Shown piece by piece: positions 55,797 through 64,000 of a stretch of DNA of 64,000 nt. The notes beneath the pieces were generated by a model. It was given only the letters and a program-made list of their open reading frames with translations, was not told where the DNA came from and did no database searches. The first letter of the stretch is position 1, and every line of letters starts with the position of its first letter. This DNA comes from an uncultured Methanomicrobiales archaeon (GTDB lineage: Archaea; Halobacteriota; Methanomicrobia; Methanomicrobiales; Methanospirillaceae): assembly GCA_903832665.1 (NCBI GenBank), contig CAILCG010000014.1:1-64000 (forward strand), in the 5' to 3' direction. The translations under genes were made by a program, and so were the position numbers.

Positions 55797-56271
55797 CCAT
55801 GATCAATTTTTTTCATTCACGTAACCTCTCATCTCCCCGCATTTAACCGGGTAACAGTACCAGACTTTCTTTTGTAACGTTTTTAAAAAAATGCTTCATC
55901 AATCACGTTCTCCAGACCCGATTTCAGCAAGACAGGAGATTTGCCGAGGTACATTTTTTCGTCAGAGCAAACCGACAACGCCGTATCCGTAGAGTAAAAA
56001 ACCAGTCTCCTTTCAGGTCGCTTATTCCCTTTTTCAGGTGTACTCGAAACGGGAAGTAAAGGAGGAAGCCTCGAACTCGACCTTTCAGTGCACACGCTTC
56101 CAGGAGCATGACGGCACGTGCGAAAAGGCCCCGCTAAATCCCTATGACCGGTTCCACAAAAAAGCCCAGAACAGGAATACAAAATAAAGGACGATCAGTA
56201 CAACGAATCGGGGGCAAACAGTTTTTTGAGACACTCTATCTGGCTCGTCAGAAGAAGAGAACGAAAAAAAT
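55797..56271. other. Intergenic region, no gene supported
   Basis: About 475 bases between two convergent genes. Open frames on the minus strand (55883-56182) are Cys- and Arg-rich and not protein-like. There is a T-run at 55807-55811 but no clear RNA gene. Confidence 0.5.
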
Positions 56272-57231
56272 TTAAAAATTCCTTCTCTTCCAGCATCCGA
56301 AGATCACTATCATCAGGCCGAGCGAGAGAATGGCGGTTGGGAGGCCGGGAGGGGATGCAGGGGAACTGCCGAAATCCCCGCCGGTCGGGGCAGCCTGCGT
56401 GGGGGCCAGCATGGGACTTTTCACTTCCACTGGGGACGTTTTTGAATCAATAAGGGAGCCGTTCTCCAGGCTGACTTCCGATTTCACATTGTATGTCCCG
56501 GGATCCAGGGACTTGTCGAGCGAAAGATCATAGTTGACCGTAAATGTCGGAATGATGGCAAAAACTGAAGGGTCTGTACTGGCGGTCGCAATTGGGTTGC
56601 CTCCGCTATCCGATACAGTCACGGTATTCTTCGTGCTGTAGTACAGTATATTCCCGGTATTTTTTAATACGGTGATAATATGGAGAGGTTTGCCCGTGAC
56701 CGGCTCCGAAGCTTTGATCTCTGTGATCGTACCGGTCGGCTGGAGCTGGGAATTGGCGATCGTGATCATGACCGGGATGGATATTGCCGTGACATAGGCC
56801 GTAGTCCCGCTCATGGAGGGTGCATTGTGAAGTGAGATCATCGCGTAGCGGCCCCCATTCCCTGCATCCTTCGGGATAACAATAGTAGCCGTGATCTTTT
56901 TGGTTTCTCCGGGGTTCAGGTGAAAGGATCCGGTATCGAGCGTAATGTACTTCCGGGCAGAGTACGGACTGGTATCATCGGCCGGGGACAAGGAAGAATA
57001 ACTTTGATCTGCGGTCTGTCCAAATCCCAGCACATCGATAGCGATATCCATCGGCGAATCGGTCGCAGTTGTACTTATGGTAATCGTATGGGTTACCGTG
57101 TCCCCGGCATTCACCGTACCCATATACTTGGCCCCAACAACGTTGATGGCGGCTGCAGGGCCCGGGCATACGACCAGCAAAATCAGGATACCCATCAATA
57201 ACAATGGATAAAAGCGGCTCATAGTGTGCAT
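56272..57231 (-). CDS. Exported protein with Ig-like domains and C-terminal anchor
   Basis: A 319-residue surface protein: signal peptide (FYPLLLMGILILLVVCPGPAAA), a WxL/DUF916-type first domain (GETKKITATIVIPKDAGNGG, NPGETKKI), a second beta-domain and a C-terminal membrane helix (TAILSLGLMIVIFGCW) ending KRRNF. The GETKKI... GxxGRYA pattern is typical of Ig-like domains that follow a target-binding part. I prefer the ATG at 57231, six bases after AAGGTG; upstream GTG 57240 is also possible. A TTTGCAAA site lies 64 bases upstream. Confidence 0.75.
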   Translation of the reverse strand: MHTMSRFYPLLLMGILILLVVCPGPAAAINVVGAKYMGTVNAGDTVTHTITISTTATDSPMDIAIDVLGFGQTADQSYSSLSPADDTSPYSARKYITLDTGSFHLNPGETKKITATIVIPKDAGNGGRYAMISLHNAPSMSGTTAYVTAISIPVMITIANSQLQPTGTITEIKASEPVTGKPLHIITVLKNTGNILYYSTKNTVTVSDSGGNPIATASTDPSVFAIIPTFTVNYDLSLDKSLDPGTYNVKSEVSLENGSLIDSKTSPVEVKSPMLAPTQAAPTGGDFGSSPASPPGLPTAILSLGLMIVIFGCWKRRNF

Positions 57232-57294
57232 CTTCATCACCTTGAGTAGCCTTATTGAGAAATTGTTTATATAATCCTGCTGGATTCTGGCAAT

Positions 57295-57304
57295 ATTTGC
57301 AAAT
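57295..57304. promoter_or_regulatory. ATTTGCAAAT palindrome
   Basis: A ten-base perfect palindrome with the same TTTGCAAA core as the doubled sites at 52270 and 57820. It lies about 64 bases upstream of the 56272-57231 gene start on the minus strand, near its promoter. Confidence 0.45.
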
Positions 57305-57369
57305 TGTATTTTTCCAAAGGATTCATCGATGGCGTTGACAGCTGCAACAACTGCACAAAAAAAAGAAGA

Positions 57370-57693
57370 TTACGTTGGTGAGACAGTGAATGTGAGTACT
57401 GTCCGGTAGAAATGGCCGCTCCCGACACGGGTATCAGTGGCTTCAATAGTCTGCTGGAAATAGGGGTATCTGTCGGACACTCCGGCAAGGCCGGTGAACA
57501 GTCCATGCGAGGCATCGGTATTAAGCCATGTTGACTCGTCTCGGCTTACCTGAAATACATCCGTCAGAACTTTTCCTCCGGCAGTGTAAGCGGCCCCATC
57601 AAATTCTGCCATCTTGCCCAGGGCAGCTGGACTGGGTTTTCCCAGCGTGGATTCATCGGAGACTGCAATAGCCCAGGGAGCATTGGTCGTCAC
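57370..57693 (-). pseudogene. C-terminal fragment of a secreted beta-protein
   Basis: A 107-residue frame with no signal peptide, starting in a GTG: TNAPWAIAVSDESTLGKPSP and later VFQVSRDESTWLN and a C-terminal FYRTVLTFTV. It reads like the end of a larger beta-type surface protein (the ...W...V..D...PS pattern is also in the C-terminus of the 54066 protein). The beginning of that protein is absent. It is likely a remnant. Confidence 0.5.
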
Positions 57694-57819
57694 TTCTTCT
57701 CATCCTTCCCCTTTTGAAAGACATGCCTCTGTCACTGTTGGAGATTATAAATCGGCCGCTTTAAAATAAAATTTATAATAAAAACAAATAATTCCGGAAA
57801 AACAAATGATGCAACAGGT

Positions 57820-57838
57820 GTTTGCAAATTTTGCAAAC
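57820..57838. promoter_or_regulatory. Doubled TTTGCAAA inverted repeat
   Basis: GTTTGCAAA-T-TTTGCAAAC: nine-base arms around one base, 69 bases upstream of the PKD protein start. It contains two exact TTTGCAAA cores, in the same layout as the site at 52270. Confidence 0.55.
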
Positions 57839-57906
57839 GGGCAGGCGGATTTTTTATGTAGATTTTATATTAATCACATAACTTCGCGCAGCGATCAGGT
57901 CTGGTT

Positions 57907-59342
57907 ATGCAGAGTACAGTAAAAGTCCGCCGGAAAAAAACCATCATGGCCAAGAAACAATTTTTTTTACTGATTATACTTGCGTTTCTGGTTCTTCCTT
58001 TGTCGGTCTCCGGGGCGACCACGGGCACTGCTGATATTACCGGAAATGTTCTCCATGTGCCGGTCGCACAGTTCACCGCCAACATAACCGGGGGGATATC
58101 TCCCCTCGCAGTTCAGTTTATCGACCGGTCCGATCTGGATACAACGAACTGGAGCTGGGACTTTGGGGATGGAACGCAATCAATGGTCCAGAATCCGGTT
58201 CACACATATACAAGTGGCATTTACACCATTAATCTGACGGCATCTAACGGTGCAGGAAACGCCACCATTGTGGCAAAGGACTACATAACAGTACTCCCCG
58301 TTCAGGTACCGCAGTTCCTGTCACCTATTTTTGGGAGTGGCAGTGGTGGCAGCAGCAGCGGAAACGGGATCCTGCGGTCCGCCCAGGCGAATCCTCCCGC
58401 ACAGGTCCAGGCGCCAGGACAGCGATTACCAGGCGGAGTACAGTTGGCGCCGGTACAGGTCAGCCAGACCCAGACCATTGATCTCTCATCGTTCAGCCGG
58501 TTCATGTACACCGATTCATTCTGCAGGCCCTACGCGGTTATCGGGCGGGAAGAGGCGGGGCGGACAGGATCGGTCATCAATGTCTCGGGAAAAATGGTTC
58601 AGATTATACGCCCGGAGTTTACCCTGATCATAACAGCAGAATCTGTAACCGAGGCAGACGGGATCATCCGGGCAGAGAATATCCAGTCGCTCCATGTTGC
58701 ATCGGTACCTCTTGAAGCCGATACGAAAGGCGTGGGGCGGGTTACCGCATCATTCACCGCAACACTCTGGTCATGGCCGCAGGATGCATGGCTTTCCGGG
58801 GCAATCGAAGAACCGGTAAACCCGCAACTTGCAGAAACATTCCGGCGGACTGTTGAACATAACGGGGTTAAAATGCAGGATATTGCATATATCCTGACGA
58901 TTCAGAAAAACAATATTACCGCAACATCGTGCAGCAGCTCGAATTCATCCGGAGTGTTCACGCTGAAGGTTCAGAAAACAAACATCACCGCGATACACGC
59001 AGCCACCATCACCATGAGTGTTCCTGCAGAATGGGTGGCTGCCCGGGGGGGACCGATTCGATCGTGATTGGGAGGATCGGCGAGGATCAAACATGCACGA
59101 TCCTCAAAACATCGTATGCAGGATTCGATCGGAACGGGAACAGGGAATTCATCGCAGAGTCTCCTGAAGGTCTCTCGGAATTTGGTCTCATTGCTACCAC
59201 GGCACCGCATTCGAAGCCGGGAATTATCCAGAATGTTTTCGACATCAATGGATGGTTCGGTCCGGCGATCCTGGTTATCTTCGTTATTGGGCTCATTCTG
59301 GGGTATGGCATCTGGAGAGCACGCAGGAAAAATAAGAACTAA
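57907..59342 (+). pseudogene. PKD surface protein with PGF-pre-PGF-like region, frameshifted
   Basis: The first frame (57907-59067) gives a signal peptide (FLLIILAFLVLPLSVSGA), a PKD domain (about 50-130; NWSWDFGDGTQSMVQNPVHTY), a Gly/Ser/Pro/Gln linker and most of a PGF-pre-PGF-like domain. It ends ...VAARGGPIRS in a run of seven G at 59045-59051. Another frame continues with TDSIVIGRIGEDQTCTILKT and a membrane helix (AILVIFVIGLILGYGIW) to 59342. One missing G in the run restores it. It is probably anchored in the membrane. Confidence 0.8.
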
Positions 59343-59346
59343 AAAA

Positions 59347-60287
59347 TCATCTCCTTCGGATCACAAAGATCCCAAGACCGACGGCACCAAGGATCAGTGC
59401 CGGTTCTACCGGGGATGCCGGGGTCGTTGATGTCGGCCAAGGCGTAGGGACCGTCTGGGTTGCTTTGGGCTTAGTTGTGGCATGCGTTGTTATCGCGGCA
59501 GTCGTTCTCGCAGCTACCGGGGCAGCGGTGGGGGAAGTCGTTGCGGTCGTTACAGAGGTGGTCGTGGTTGGTACGATGGCAGTCAGGGCGGAATACACAT
59601 CCTGTTCCACGCCAGCGGTCACGGTAAAGGAATCGCTCCAGTTCGTGTAACCGGACCGGTAGTACATGACACTGTACGAGCCAGGCGTGACATTGTATAC
59701 GGTAAGAGTGGCGTGGTCCCGGTATACACGGAATCAAGATATATTTCTGCATACGAGGGGGAGGTGGTAAAATAGACACTCCCGTTGACAACCGGCGATG
59801 CAAATGCTGTGGTGACCGCCTGGGAACTGCTGTCCACCACGATGGTCTGGGTCTGGTCACTATATCCGGCAAGCTGCATCAGGACGGTCCTGCTTCCATA
59901 CGCTACCGGGTAACTACTGATATTGGAATACCCGATATACACATTATCCACGTAGACCTGTGCCCCGGCAGGATATGATTCAAAACTGACGCTGCTCGTG
60001 AGGGGGGAAAGAGTTCCGACAGAGAGCACGGTCGTTACGTTGTCAGTAACGGTGGTCGATGGCCAGACGGATGCAATGTAACCGGAGAGCACCAGGGTAA
60101 TATTGTTGGTTCCGGCCGGCACGTTCTCAACTACTGCCGGGGTGAACAGGGAGGTCGATATGCCGTTGAGATAGATCTCTGCGCCCGTCGGGGATGAACT
60201 CACCGAGATATTGCCTTCAGCAGATACCGCAGCTGGCAGCAGGAGTGCCAGGGCCATGAGACTGATTACCAGGAATAGATTTTTCAT
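59347..60287 (-). pseudogene. PEGA-repeat surface protein, frameshifted
   Basis: The first frame (60287-59619) starts with a signal peptide (NLFLVISLMALALLLPAAVSA) and has three PEGA domains (VSSSPTGAEIYLNG, FESYPAGAQVYVDN, FTTSPSYAEIYLDS). It then goes wrong after TGTT at about 59715. The other frame supplies ATLTVYNVTPGSYSVMYYRS, a Thr/Pro-rich stalk and a membrane helix (ALILGAVGLGIFVIRRR). One missing G restores it. PEGA domains bind glycans or the S-layer. About 312 residues if repaired. Confidence 0.82.
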
Positions 60288-60558
60288 CGCTATACTTCCA
60301 TCATGCTTCTTGAGCGAAGTCAGATGGAAGGGACGGCGTTATATTTTGGTTATATCCTGCGGGTTAAAATAATCCGGAATGCCGATCATGGATTGCCACA
60401 ATTGGTAAAGGGAAATCTCCGGTCACCAGGCATATTCCGGAAGGGCATGGAGTCATGATCCGGGGACACTCCCGGGCAATATAGCTTCAACATCTCCGTC
60501 AACACGATTGGAAAAATAAAACGGAAAACAATAATATTCGCGCACCGAATTAACCTGT

Positions 60559-61458
60559 ATGCGAAATATCCTTCTTATGGTTCTTTGTTTCCTGGTTATC
60601 GCCAGTCCGGTTGCTGCCGCATCATTCCCCTGCTCAACGGACAGCTCAGCCGGGATGTTGACCTGCTCGGGGTGCGAGAACATGGGAGTCATACTCATCA
60701 AGAGTGTCCCCACGGGAGCAAGCATCACGATAAATCCCGGCCAGAGCACCACGTTTACCGATACATCACAGCTCTCCCTGGGTCAGGATCCCGGCACGCA
60801 CACCTTTACAGTATCGCTCAGCGGATACACTGACTATTCAGGCCAGTACGAGATCTGTTCCCAGAAAATGACGTATGCAACCGTCCAGCTCACCCAGGCA
60901 CCGCCGGTCACTTTCGGTAAAATCCGGGCGATAAACACCATTGCCCTGCAGAAGGTCACAACCCTCCCAACAACAACCATCCCTGCGGCAATAACCACCA
61001 TACCGGATACTACCTCCCCGGTAACGGAGCAGGCAACCCTGCCTATCGTAACCGGGACTGCGGTTCCGCAAACAATACTCGGGTCCCTGTCCATCACTAC
61101 TACCCCGGCGGGGGCTTTCATCTTCATCGATGGGGTCCAGCGGGGGGTCAGCCCGGCCACTATACCCGGGCTCTCCGCAGAAACGCACACGGTGCTCCTG
61201 AAACTTGATGGCTACCAGGACCTCTCTGCACCAGTCACTATCGCAGCCGGCCAGACGCATAATTACGCCACGGGCATGGTGAAGAATGCAGTACTCCCGG
61301 CAAAACAAGCCGACATGGAGAGCACAACGGCCCTGCCAACACCAGCGGTCAATGAATCTGGAAAAAATAGTACCGGTAAAACAATAACACCCGGCTTTGA
61401 AGTGGCTGCAGCACTTATGGCCATAGCGGCTATCCTCGTGATGCGGAAACGGTCATAA
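60559..61458 (+). CDS. PEGA-domain surface protein
   Basis: A 299-residue protein: signal peptide (ILLMVLCFLVIASPVAAASF), a first PEGA-like domain with KSVPTGASITINPGQST and HTFTVSLSGYTDY, a Thr/Pro linker, and a second PEGA domain (ITTTPAGAFIFIDGVQRGVSPATI). A C-terminal membrane helix and RKRS end it. It is likely anchored to the membrane and displayed. It is the intact relative of the 59347 gene. Confidence 0.85.
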   Translation: MRNILLMVLCFLVIASPVAAASFPCSTDSSAGMLTCSGCENMGVILIKSVPTGASITINPGQSTTFTDTSQLSLGQDPGTHTFTVSLSGYTDYSGQYEICSQKMTYATVQLTQAPPVTFGKIRAINTIALQKVTTLPTTTIPAAITTIPDTTSPVTEQATLPIVTGTAVPQTILGSLSITTTPAGAFIFIDGVQRGVSPATIPGLSAETHTVLLKLDGYQDLSAPVTIAAGQTHNYATGMVKNAVLPAKQADMESTTALPTPAVNESGKNSTGKTITPGFEVAAALMAIAAILVMRKRS

Positions 61459-61582
61459 GGTAATATTTGACAGATTTCTCTCTTTTTTTTTACCGATTGG
61501 GATTCCAATTACGGGATCCAATCCCTGCAATCATCCACAAGCGAGATAACCTTGTACCAATCATCATAGTTAGAGTGGAAAT

Positions 61583-62848
61583 ATGTCAACAGACCGGGTT
61601 TTCCTTGCGATCGCCGCACTGCTTATCATCAGTTGTGTGACGGGCGTTGTTAGCGCCGCAGGTATCGGCACCGAATGGAAAGAACGCGTACCTGTGGAGG
61701 CGGGGTCGTTTTCCGGGGTAATGATCTCTGCGGACGGTTCAAAGGTTTTTTCCGGAGGCGACCAGATGTATCTCCGGAGCTGGGACGGGGAACTGCACTG
61801 GGGAGGGCGTCCCGGTTTTGTCTCTGCCATGAGCCGGAACGGTGACTATGTTGCGTACGGGCTGGGTAGTGCACTGGTAATGCTCGATAAAAACGGCAAT
61901 GAGATGTGGTCAAGAAACATGGATGCTGATGTAAGGGCCGTGGCACTTTCGGGAGACGGGACCTATGTGATCTCTGCTGACAACCGGGGAAATATCAATA
62001 CCTGGTCAAATAACGGGGAATTTTACGGGCGTAACCAGACGGACCTGGTAAAACAGATCGCCATATCACCCACAAATGAGCTGGTTGTTGCCACAACCGA
62101 AAACGGGCTCAAATTTTTCACGCCGGCGCTGGATCCTATCTGGTCAGATACAAAAAATGGCAGCATTGACACCAGCATCATCATCACAAGCGATGGCTCC
62201 ACAGTGATCACTTCCGGGGGAAAAAGGGTCTCTTCCCATACGAATTCCGGAAAGATCAACTGGATGAACGATGTCACCAGCGATACCATCACCAGCATGG
62301 CCAGCTCGGATGACGGTTCTGTGATTGTACTGGGCAGCCAGGATGGCAAGGTAACGGCCATGGACCGGTATGGTAAGGTCCACTGGGCGTATCCCGCGGG
62401 CCAATGGGTAAATTCGGTAGCGGTCTCCCGGTACGCCAGCGTTATTGCAGCCGCAGGAATTGACCAGAACCTGTATGTCCTTGATCACGGGGGAAAACTC
62501 CTGGTAAAGAAGCAGATGATCTCCATCATTCATCCCCGGGCAATCGCGATAAGCGCTGACGGCACACGCATTGCAGTTGCCGATGAATATGCACTCAATG
62601 GGTTATCTCTCTCGCTTGAAGAGATGACAGAACAGGTAACCCTGATCCCGAGAACAACAACACGCACCACCGTAGCCGTAACCACGGTGCCCACGATCGA
62701 GACAACCATCATGGCAACACCTCCCACCCAGGTACCGGTATCACCCGGGCCGGCAACCACGACTGCCAAATCTCCCCTTGACCCGCTGATGGCAATCCTT
62801 GCTGTGGGTGCAGGATTGTCGATAGTGCTGGTGAGAGGAAAATCCTGA
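61583..62848 (+). CDS. Secreted beta-propeller (WD40/PQQ-like) protein with C-terminal anchor
   Basis: A 421-residue protein with a signal peptide (VFLAIAALLIISCVTGVVSAAG) and about seven propeller-blade-like repeats (SGVMISADGSKVFSGGDQMYLRSWDGELHW; VRAVALSGDGTYVISADNRG; ITSMASSDDGSVIVLGSQDGKV). A Thr/Pro-rich stalk leads to a short C-terminal membrane helix (MAILAVGAGLSIVLVRG). Such propellers bind other proteins or ligands; no enzyme motif is seen. It follows the PEGA gene by 124 bases. Confidence 0.85.
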   Translation: MSTDRVFLAIAALLIISCVTGVVSAAGIGTEWKERVPVEAGSFSGVMISADGSKVFSGGDQMYLRSWDGELHWGGRPGFVSAMSRNGDYVAYGLGSALVMLDKNGNEMWSRNMDADVRAVALSGDGTYVISADNRGNINTWSNNGEFYGRNQTDLVKQIAISPTNELVVATTENGLKFFTPALDPIWSDTKNGSIDTSIIITSDGSTVITSGGKRVSSHTNSGKINWMNDVTSDTITSMASSDDGSVIVLGSQDGKVTAMDRYGKVHWAYPAGQWVNSVAVSRYASVIAAAGIDQNLYVLDHGGKLLVKKQMISIIHPRAIAISADGTRIAVADEYALNGLSLSLEEMTEQVTLIPRTTTRTTVAVTTVPTIETTIMATPPTQVPVSPGPATTTAKSPLDPLMAILAVGAGLSIVLVRGKS

Positions 62849-62873
62849 TTTTTAAAAAAAGAAGAAAGCCCGT

Positions 62874-64000
62874 TCAGAACAGTTTGATCCGTGCCCCGCC
62901 GACCCTGAAGTACCCAAACGGCATATGCACTTTCTCGCCATACGCAGTCTTGAGAATCGTAACAAACCGATCATCCTCACCTATGTGGAACTCGAACTTC
63001 CCCTCGGGGGACTTGACAGTCATGATAAATTCATGATATTCCATTGAATCCTGGTGAGTAGGTTTGTCCTTCATATCGACTGCGGTGATCTGCACATTCT
63101 CGATCCCCCGGTTCCCTTTTGTCTCCGCAAGGGCAAATTCCGGGGAGAGGGTCTCATATCTCTGGCAGTACTGGAATGCTACTGACATCTGGTGAGCCCC
63201 CTGCCCCAAAAAGCCCATACCCTCTGCCTTTGCACGCTCCGCCGCTTCCTTGTAAGCAGCATTGAGCATGTCAGCAGTAATCTGGGCCATAATGAGGCGG
63301 CGATCGGTCACCACGAGCGCATAGGTATCCCAGGAAGCACCCATCATCTTCATTTTACGGGCATTGCCTATCACCCCGATTACCTGTTCTCCGCCAGGCG
63401 CTGCTACGGGGGCTGCACCGGCAACGGAGCGGTTGGTGTTACCGGGGCGGCGCGAAAGGAAACGCCAACAGGCGCTCCACACCCCCCGCAGAATTTTGTG
63501 GTGTCACTGACGGGAGCTCCGCAGGCATTGCAGGTTTTCTGTACCGGTTGGGGGGGCACGGATGCAGGAACCCGGGAAGCCACGACCGGCGCACCGCAGA
63601 TTCCGCAGAATTTTTCCGTGCCGGTAACCGGACTGCCGCACGAGGAGCAGACATAGGAGCCGGGTGCCGCTGCGGGGGAAGGTTGCTCGGGAGCCGGGGC
63701 AGGCACCGCGAACTGAGGGGAAGCTGCCTGGGGCGGGTTATCCCGCACAATGGCCAAGCACTTGCTGCAATACTTATCGCCCGGCTTGATCGCGTTCCCG
63801 CAGGAATTGCAGGTCCGTGCACCGGAGGGTTGGCTCATAACCGGCGCTGGCACCGGGACCGGCGGGGGAATGGGGACCGCTGCGGGGGTTGGTATCGGAG
63901 AATATACTGGTGTGGAAGGAGCTGGGGGTATTAGCGCAGCGGCCGCAACCTGCCCGGCGCGGGCACCACAGACACCACAGAACTTCTCTGAAAGGGAGAG
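62874..64000 (-). pseudogene. Multi-zinc-ribbon protein, frameshifted and cut by the window end
   Basis: The gene continues past 64000. The upstream frame (63404-63853 and on to 64000) encodes zinc ribbons FCGVCGA, CNSCGNAIKPGDKYC, CSSCGSPVTGTEKFC and CNACGAPVSDTTKFC, joined by Pro/Ala-rich linkers. It ends in a run of five C near 63411-63415. The other frame continues with VAAPGGEQVIGVIGNARKMKMMG to 62874; one missing C restores it. The C-terminal domain (about 200 residues) is helical with a final beta region and has no recognised name. Repaired, it would be a >370-residue protein with several zinc ribbons. Confidence 0.78.

Noticed and set aside
55883-56182. Minus-strand frame as a gene
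   Set aside because: High Cys and Arg content, no ribosome-binding site, and no domain; likely a chance frame in GC-rich DNA.

Overview
The window looks like chromosomal DNA of a methanogenic archaeon of the order Methanomicrobiales, most likely close to Methanoregula (family-level assignment is inference from gene content; no search was run). Supporting it are archaeal/eukaryotic-type ribosomal proteins (eL20, eL31, eL39, eS19), aIF6, aIF1, PDCD5, the RNase P protein Rnp4, a PINc ATPase, an archaeal LeuRS, TATA-type promoters close to start codons, T-rich terminators and many PKD/PEGA/ice-binding surface proteins.

Layout. 0-15.5 kb is housekeeping: a translation operon on the minus strand (eS19 to eL20), purN, a CBS transporter-like protein, xseAB, a small chaperone, a nucleotidyltransferase, cobQ and aIF1. 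15.6-25.6 kb is a type IV pilus-like locus: a TadA/FlaI ATPase, two TadC/FlaJ membrane proteins, roadblock/LC7 proteins, a MinD ATPase and an archaeal prepilin peptidase. Both TadC genes and a small membrane protein gene are broken, by an in-frame amber codon and single-base frameshifts. 25.9-35.7 kb holds small membrane and lipoprotein genes, a histidine kinase, a type IV pilin-like protein and a kinase-like protein without ATPase domain.

36.1-40.7 kb is the most interesting part: a compact minus-strand cluster that reads as a RiPP (ribosomally made, post-translationally modified peptide) pathway. Its order is HPr-kinase-like P-loop protein, radical SAM/SPASM enzyme, 74-residue Cys-containing precursor, PqqD-like recognition protein, Sec11-type signal peptidase and a second radical SAM/SPASM enzyme. 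Both radical SAM genes carry a one-base frameshift in this sequence. 40.9-43.9 kb is gene-poor and GC-skewed with inverted repeats; it contains a HicAB toxin-antitoxin pair and an AT-rich gene for a HEPN/ApeA-like protein, a small defence islet.

44.1-49.0 kb returns to housekeeping (PINc ATPase, leuS). 49.2-62.9 kb is an island of secreted or surface-anchored proteins: a beta-helix/IPT giant, two DUF3494 ice-binding proteins, PKD and PEGA proteins and a beta-propeller. Three sites there carry a TTTGCAAA palindrome, two of them as doubled inverted repeats. The window ends in a multi-zinc-ribbon protein that runs off the edge.

A recurring theme is single-base frame lesions, many in short homopolymers, in about ten accessory genes but in none of the conserved housekeeping genes. 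They may be real decay, or uncorrected sequencing error in regions without close homologues; the sequence alone cannot decide.
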